Assembly: GCF_003664645.1 (NCBI RefSeq)
Contig: NZ_RCHC01000004.1
Location: forward strand, 186,001-250,000
DNA length: 64,000 nucleotides
DNA from: Acinetobacter chengduensis
Lineage (GTDB): Bacteria; Pseudomonadota; Gammaproteobacteria; Pseudomonadales; Moraxellaceae
Direction of reading: 5' to 3'
Under the pieces are notes generated by a model that ran no database searches, had not been told where the DNA came from, and saw only the letters and a list, made by a program, of their open reading frames with translations. The translations under genes were made by a program, and so were the position numbers. This document shows positions 61,557-64,000 of the stretch, piece by piece. Each line of letters opens with the position of its first letter. The first letter of the stretch is position 1.

Positions 61557-62471
61557 TTAAGCTGCTTGTTCTGAATTACGTTCCCACACATACAAAGTGG
61601 CAGGTTCTGGTTCCCATACTTTGGCTTTATCAATATTTGGTAAAGATGCCAATGCTTGATATTCAGATGCCATCGCTACGTAATCGTCTGTTTCTGCCAG
61701 TACAGCAGGCTTACACGCAATTGGATCACGAATCACCGCAAATCCATCTTTAGTACCAATTGCAAAGGTAAAGAAACCATCTAAATCACCTAAGGCATTA
61801 TTTAGTGCTTGTTCTAAATTATCGCCTTGTTGCAAGCGCCATGTTAAATAGCCAGCAGCCACTTCAGTATCGTTATCTGTTTCAAAATGAATGCATTCAC
61901 GCTTCAACTCTTGGCGTAAGCGGGCGTGGTTAGACAAAGAGCCGTTGTGCACTAAGCACAGATCTTTACCAGTAGAGAATGGGTGACTACCTTCCATCGT
62001 TACAGCGCTTTCAGTTGCCATTCGGGTATGGCCAATAATATGACTGCCCTTCATATTGGCTAAACCAAAACGCTCTGAGATTTCAGCTGGTAATCCCATG
62101 CCTTTTAAAATTTCGATGCTTTGCCCTACACTCATGATTTTTAATTGTGGCGCGATTTTTTCAATTGCACTGCGAACAGCGTCTTCTTCAGTTTTGGCTT
62201 TAATTACCGCAGCCGTCGCATTTTTGAACCAATCCATTTCAGTGTTCAGTTCTGCTTTCAGTGCTTCTGCAAATGCTGTCCAATCAAAGTTTTCTTCAAC
62301 TGATTGTAGGGTTAACTTCACCCAGCCATCTTTGACTTCATCACCATAAATCGCAAAGCCTGCGCTATCTGGACCACGGCCAGTCATCGATTCAAGCATG
62401 GGCTCGAACAATTTGCCCAGTTGAGATTCCAGCGCTAGATTTTTTAAATATAAACCGACAATTCCGCACAT
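61557..62471 (-). CDS. glxB: Class II glutamine amidotransferase subunit (GlxB/MgsA-type)
   Basis: A 304-residue Ntn-type glutaminase. The start must be the ATG at 62471 so that Cys2 of MCGIVGLYL becomes the N-terminal nucleophile; GGAGAATAATT precedes it. Other motifs: GRGPDSAGFAIYG, HTRMATESAVTMEGSHPFST, CLVHNGSLSNHARLR and DNDTEVAAGYLTWRLQ, as in the glutaminase domain of GltB, PurF and GlmS. It would release ammonia from glutamine for GlxD. It lies 99 bases downstream of the glnT stop. Confidence 0.9.
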   Translation of the reverse strand: MCGIVGLYLKNLALESQLGKLFEPMLESMTGRGPDSAGFAIYGDEVKDGWVKLTLQSVEENFDWTAFAEALKAELNTEMDWFKNATAAVIKAKTEEDAVRSAIEKIAPQLKIMSVGQSIEILKGMGLPAEISERFGLANMKGSHIIGHTRMATESAVTMEGSHPFSTGKDLCLVHNGSLSNHARLRQELKRECIHFETDNDTEVAAGYLTWRLQQGDNLEQALNNALGDLDGFFTFAIGTKDGFAVIRDPIACKPAVLAETDDYVAMASEYQALASLPNIDKAKVWEPEPATLYVWERNSEQAA

Positions 62472-62570
62472 AATTATTCTCCGATTAATGCTGTTTTTTA
62501 ATTCAAAATTTGGTTTCATTTTTTGATGAAATAGATTTCATTACTTCATCACTCGCTGCTTTTAAAAAAT

Positions 62571-63968
62571 TTAAAAGAATTCTGTGTAGCGTTTAATTTC
62601 CCAGTCCGATACATGGCGACTGTATTCAACCCACTCCATACTCTTTTGATTAATAAACTCGTCTACAATGTCTGAACCGAGCTTTTCTTTAAACAAAGGG
62701 TTGGCTTTTAAAGCTTCAATGGCTTCTTTAAGTGATTGAGGTAGAGTGCCAATCCCACGCGCTGCAATTTCTTCAAGCCCAAGGGTATAAAGGTTTTCAT
62801 TACATGCAGGTGGTGGTGTCAATTCACGCTCTATACCATCCAGCCCTGCAGCAATAATTGCAGCCGAAACTAAATAGGGATTGCAGCCAGCATCGGGTAA
62901 GCGTAGCTCAATGCGCCCATAGGGAATACGAACCATAGCGGAGCGATTATTTGAACCGTAGGCAATAAAGGCAGGTGCCCATGTTGAGCCAGATAATGAA
63001 CGACCAACGACAAGGCGTTTATAGGAGTTCACTGTTGGAGCACAGAACGCGCATAAAGCAGGCCCATGCTCAAGTAAACCTGCAATGAAGTGATAGGCCA
63101 TTTTAGAAAGGCCCATACCTTGTGGGTCAGCATCATCATGGAATAAATTGCTAGATTCTTTACTGCCAATTGACAAGTGAAAGTGCATACCATTGCCTGC
63201 ACGTTTCGGGTCTGGTTTTGGCATAAATGAACACACAATTCCCAAATCATTGGCAATTTCACCGGCTGCCATACGAAAGAACGTGAACATATCAGCCGAG
63301 TTCATGGCATCGCTATAGGTATAATTAATTTCAAACTGGCCATTTGCGTCTTCATGATCAATTTGATAAATATCAAAACCCACAGGAATGAGTGCTTCAG
63401 TTAAACGCTCCAGAAACTCACGTGAACGTGACAAGCCTTTATAGTCGTAGCATGGTTTATCCAAATTATCAGAGTCATCCACTGCTTTTAGCTGGCCGTC
63501 TTCACTACGACGGAACAGGCTAAATTCTGGTTCCAAACCTGTATTCAGCGTCCAGCCTTTTGCAGTTAAACGCTCAACTTGTTTACGTAGCACATAACGT
63601 GAATCATACGAATGCGGTTGACCATTCACATAGCCTTCACATACCACCCGTCCATAACCCGGTTGCCAAGGTACAGGCGTTAAAGTAGATAAATCGCCTT
63701 TAACCATAAAGTCTGGTCCATGTGGCTGCATGCCCATGCCTGAAATTGCAAATCCTGCAAATCCCACTCCTGCACCTTCAATGGCTTTTAGCCCTGAAAT
63801 TGGAACTGATTTGGTTTTTGCTGAACCATGAATATCTACAAATTGTGCCAATACATATTTTAATTGATGATCATCGATAACCTTTTGTACTTCTGGACGG
63901 TACTTCGGCTTGGTGATGATATCTTGTTCTTCTTCAAAGAACTCTTTTACAACGGCCTGCTGGAACAT
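62571..63968 (-). CDS. glnT: Type III glutamate-ammonia ligase (GlnT-type glutamine synthetase)
   Basis: A 465-residue glutamine synthetase-fold enzyme. Beta-grasp start [20 protein letters not shown]; catalytic motifs [10 protein letters not shown], then [24 protein letters not shown] (phosphate and Glu binding) and NSYKRLVVG, ending with [19 protein letters not shown] features ([20 protein letters not shown]). There is no adenylylation Tyr loop of GSI-beta that I can see. I prefer the ATG at 63968, ten bases after GGGAG; the in-frame ATG at 63977 is only one base from it. The close relative GmaS makes gamma-glutamylmethylamide from methylamine, so that is the main alternative. Confidence 0.85.
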   Translation of the reverse strand: MFQQAVVKEFFEEEQDIITKPKYRPEVQKVIDDHQLKYVLAQFVDIHGSAKTKSVPISGLKAIEGAGVGFAGFAISGMGMQPHGPDFMVKGDLSTLTPVPWQPGYGRVVCEGYVNGQPHSYDSRYVLRKQVERLTAKGWTLNTGLEPEFSLFRRSEDGQLKAVDDSDNLDKPCYDYKGLSRSREFLERLTEALIPVGFDIYQIDHEDANGQFEINYTYSDAMNSADMFTFFRMAAGEIANDLGIVCSFMPKPDPKRAGNGMHFHLSIGSKESSNLFHDDADPQGMGLSKMAYHFIAGLLEHGPALCAFCAPTVNSYKRLVVGRSLSGSTWAPAFIAYGSNNRSAMVRIPYGRIELRLPDAGCNPYLVSAAIIAAGLDGIERELTPPPACNENLYTLGLEEIAARGIGTLPQSLKEAIEALKANPLFKEKLGSDIVDEFINQKSMEWVEYSRHVSDWEIKRYTEFF

Positions 63969-64000
63969 ATTTGACATACTCCCGATATGACAAAAAATGA

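Noticed and set aside
62571..63977. Housekeeping GlnA (GSI-beta)
   Set aside because: The neighbours glxBCD and the sequence pattern fit the GlnT/GmaS group; no adenylylation loop is seen.
1..64000. CRISPR arrays, tRNA, rRNA, intact insertion sequences
   Set aside because: Looked for spaced short repeats, tRNA T-loop signatures and transposase motifs; none found.

Overview
The window looks like an AT-rich gammaproteobacterial chromosome, most probably Acinetobacter. The evidence is the gene content and the T6SS layout: tagX, an AsaA-type gene, no tssJ, and two divergent arms. It also carries the replication-terminus recombination site dif. A 28-bp XerC/XerD site at 12239-12266 has a TTATGTTAAAT XerD arm and a TGTATA spacer (reverse strand) identical to what I recall of E. 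coli dif, so the window appears to straddle the terminus.

Layout. 1-1919: molybdate ABC transporter modABC (modA cut by the window edge). 2133-4301: TonB-dependent siderophore-type receptor, followed by a decayed C-terminal scrap of gabD that still has its terminator. 4626-10873: heavy-metal efflux operon czcI-czcC-czcB-czcA behind a MerR-type promoter (19-bp spacer containing a dyad). 10967-12035: DUF1826 and VF530 family genes. 12036-12704: gene-free, contains dif. 12705-14129: amidase.

14261-36168 is a complete-looking T6SS core cluster in two divergent arms. The minus arm reads asaA-like, tssB, tssC, hcp, tssE, tssF, tssG, an unrecognised two-TM protein, tssM, tagF, tagN. The plus arm reads clpV, tssA, tssK, tssL, an unrecognised one-TM protein, tagX. 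No tssJ, vgrG, PAAR or recognisable effector gene lies in the cluster, so those parts must come from elsewhere or be replaced.

36196-48319 is mostly housekeeping: YbfF-type esterase; a sulfur operon (YeeE/YedE pair plus persulfide-dioxygenase-like MBL protein) whose second gene is frameshifted; small secreted proteins and lipoproteins; aroQ-accB-accC; a MASE1-GGDEF diguanylate cyclase; an MFS permease.

48320-59300 is a looser, decayed region. It holds a ZnuD-like receptor behind a Zur-box-like palindrome, DUF2171, a SulP transporter, small lipoproteins and ORFs, gene remnants, two copies of a diverged ~280-360 bp repeat, a palindrome with 24-bp arms, and a run of minus-strand terminators with little or no coding sequence between them. 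It ends with a Fes-type esterase behind a Fur-box-like site. 59439-63977 is the glnT-glxB-glxC-glxD cluster (type III glutamine synthetase plus split glutamate-synthase-like subunits).

Metal and nutrient handling recurs in the window (molybdate, iron, Co/Zn/Cd, zinc), with three different metal-regulator-type sites (MerR, Zur, Fur) visible. I see no tRNA, rRNA, CRISPR array, intact insertion sequence or transposase gene.
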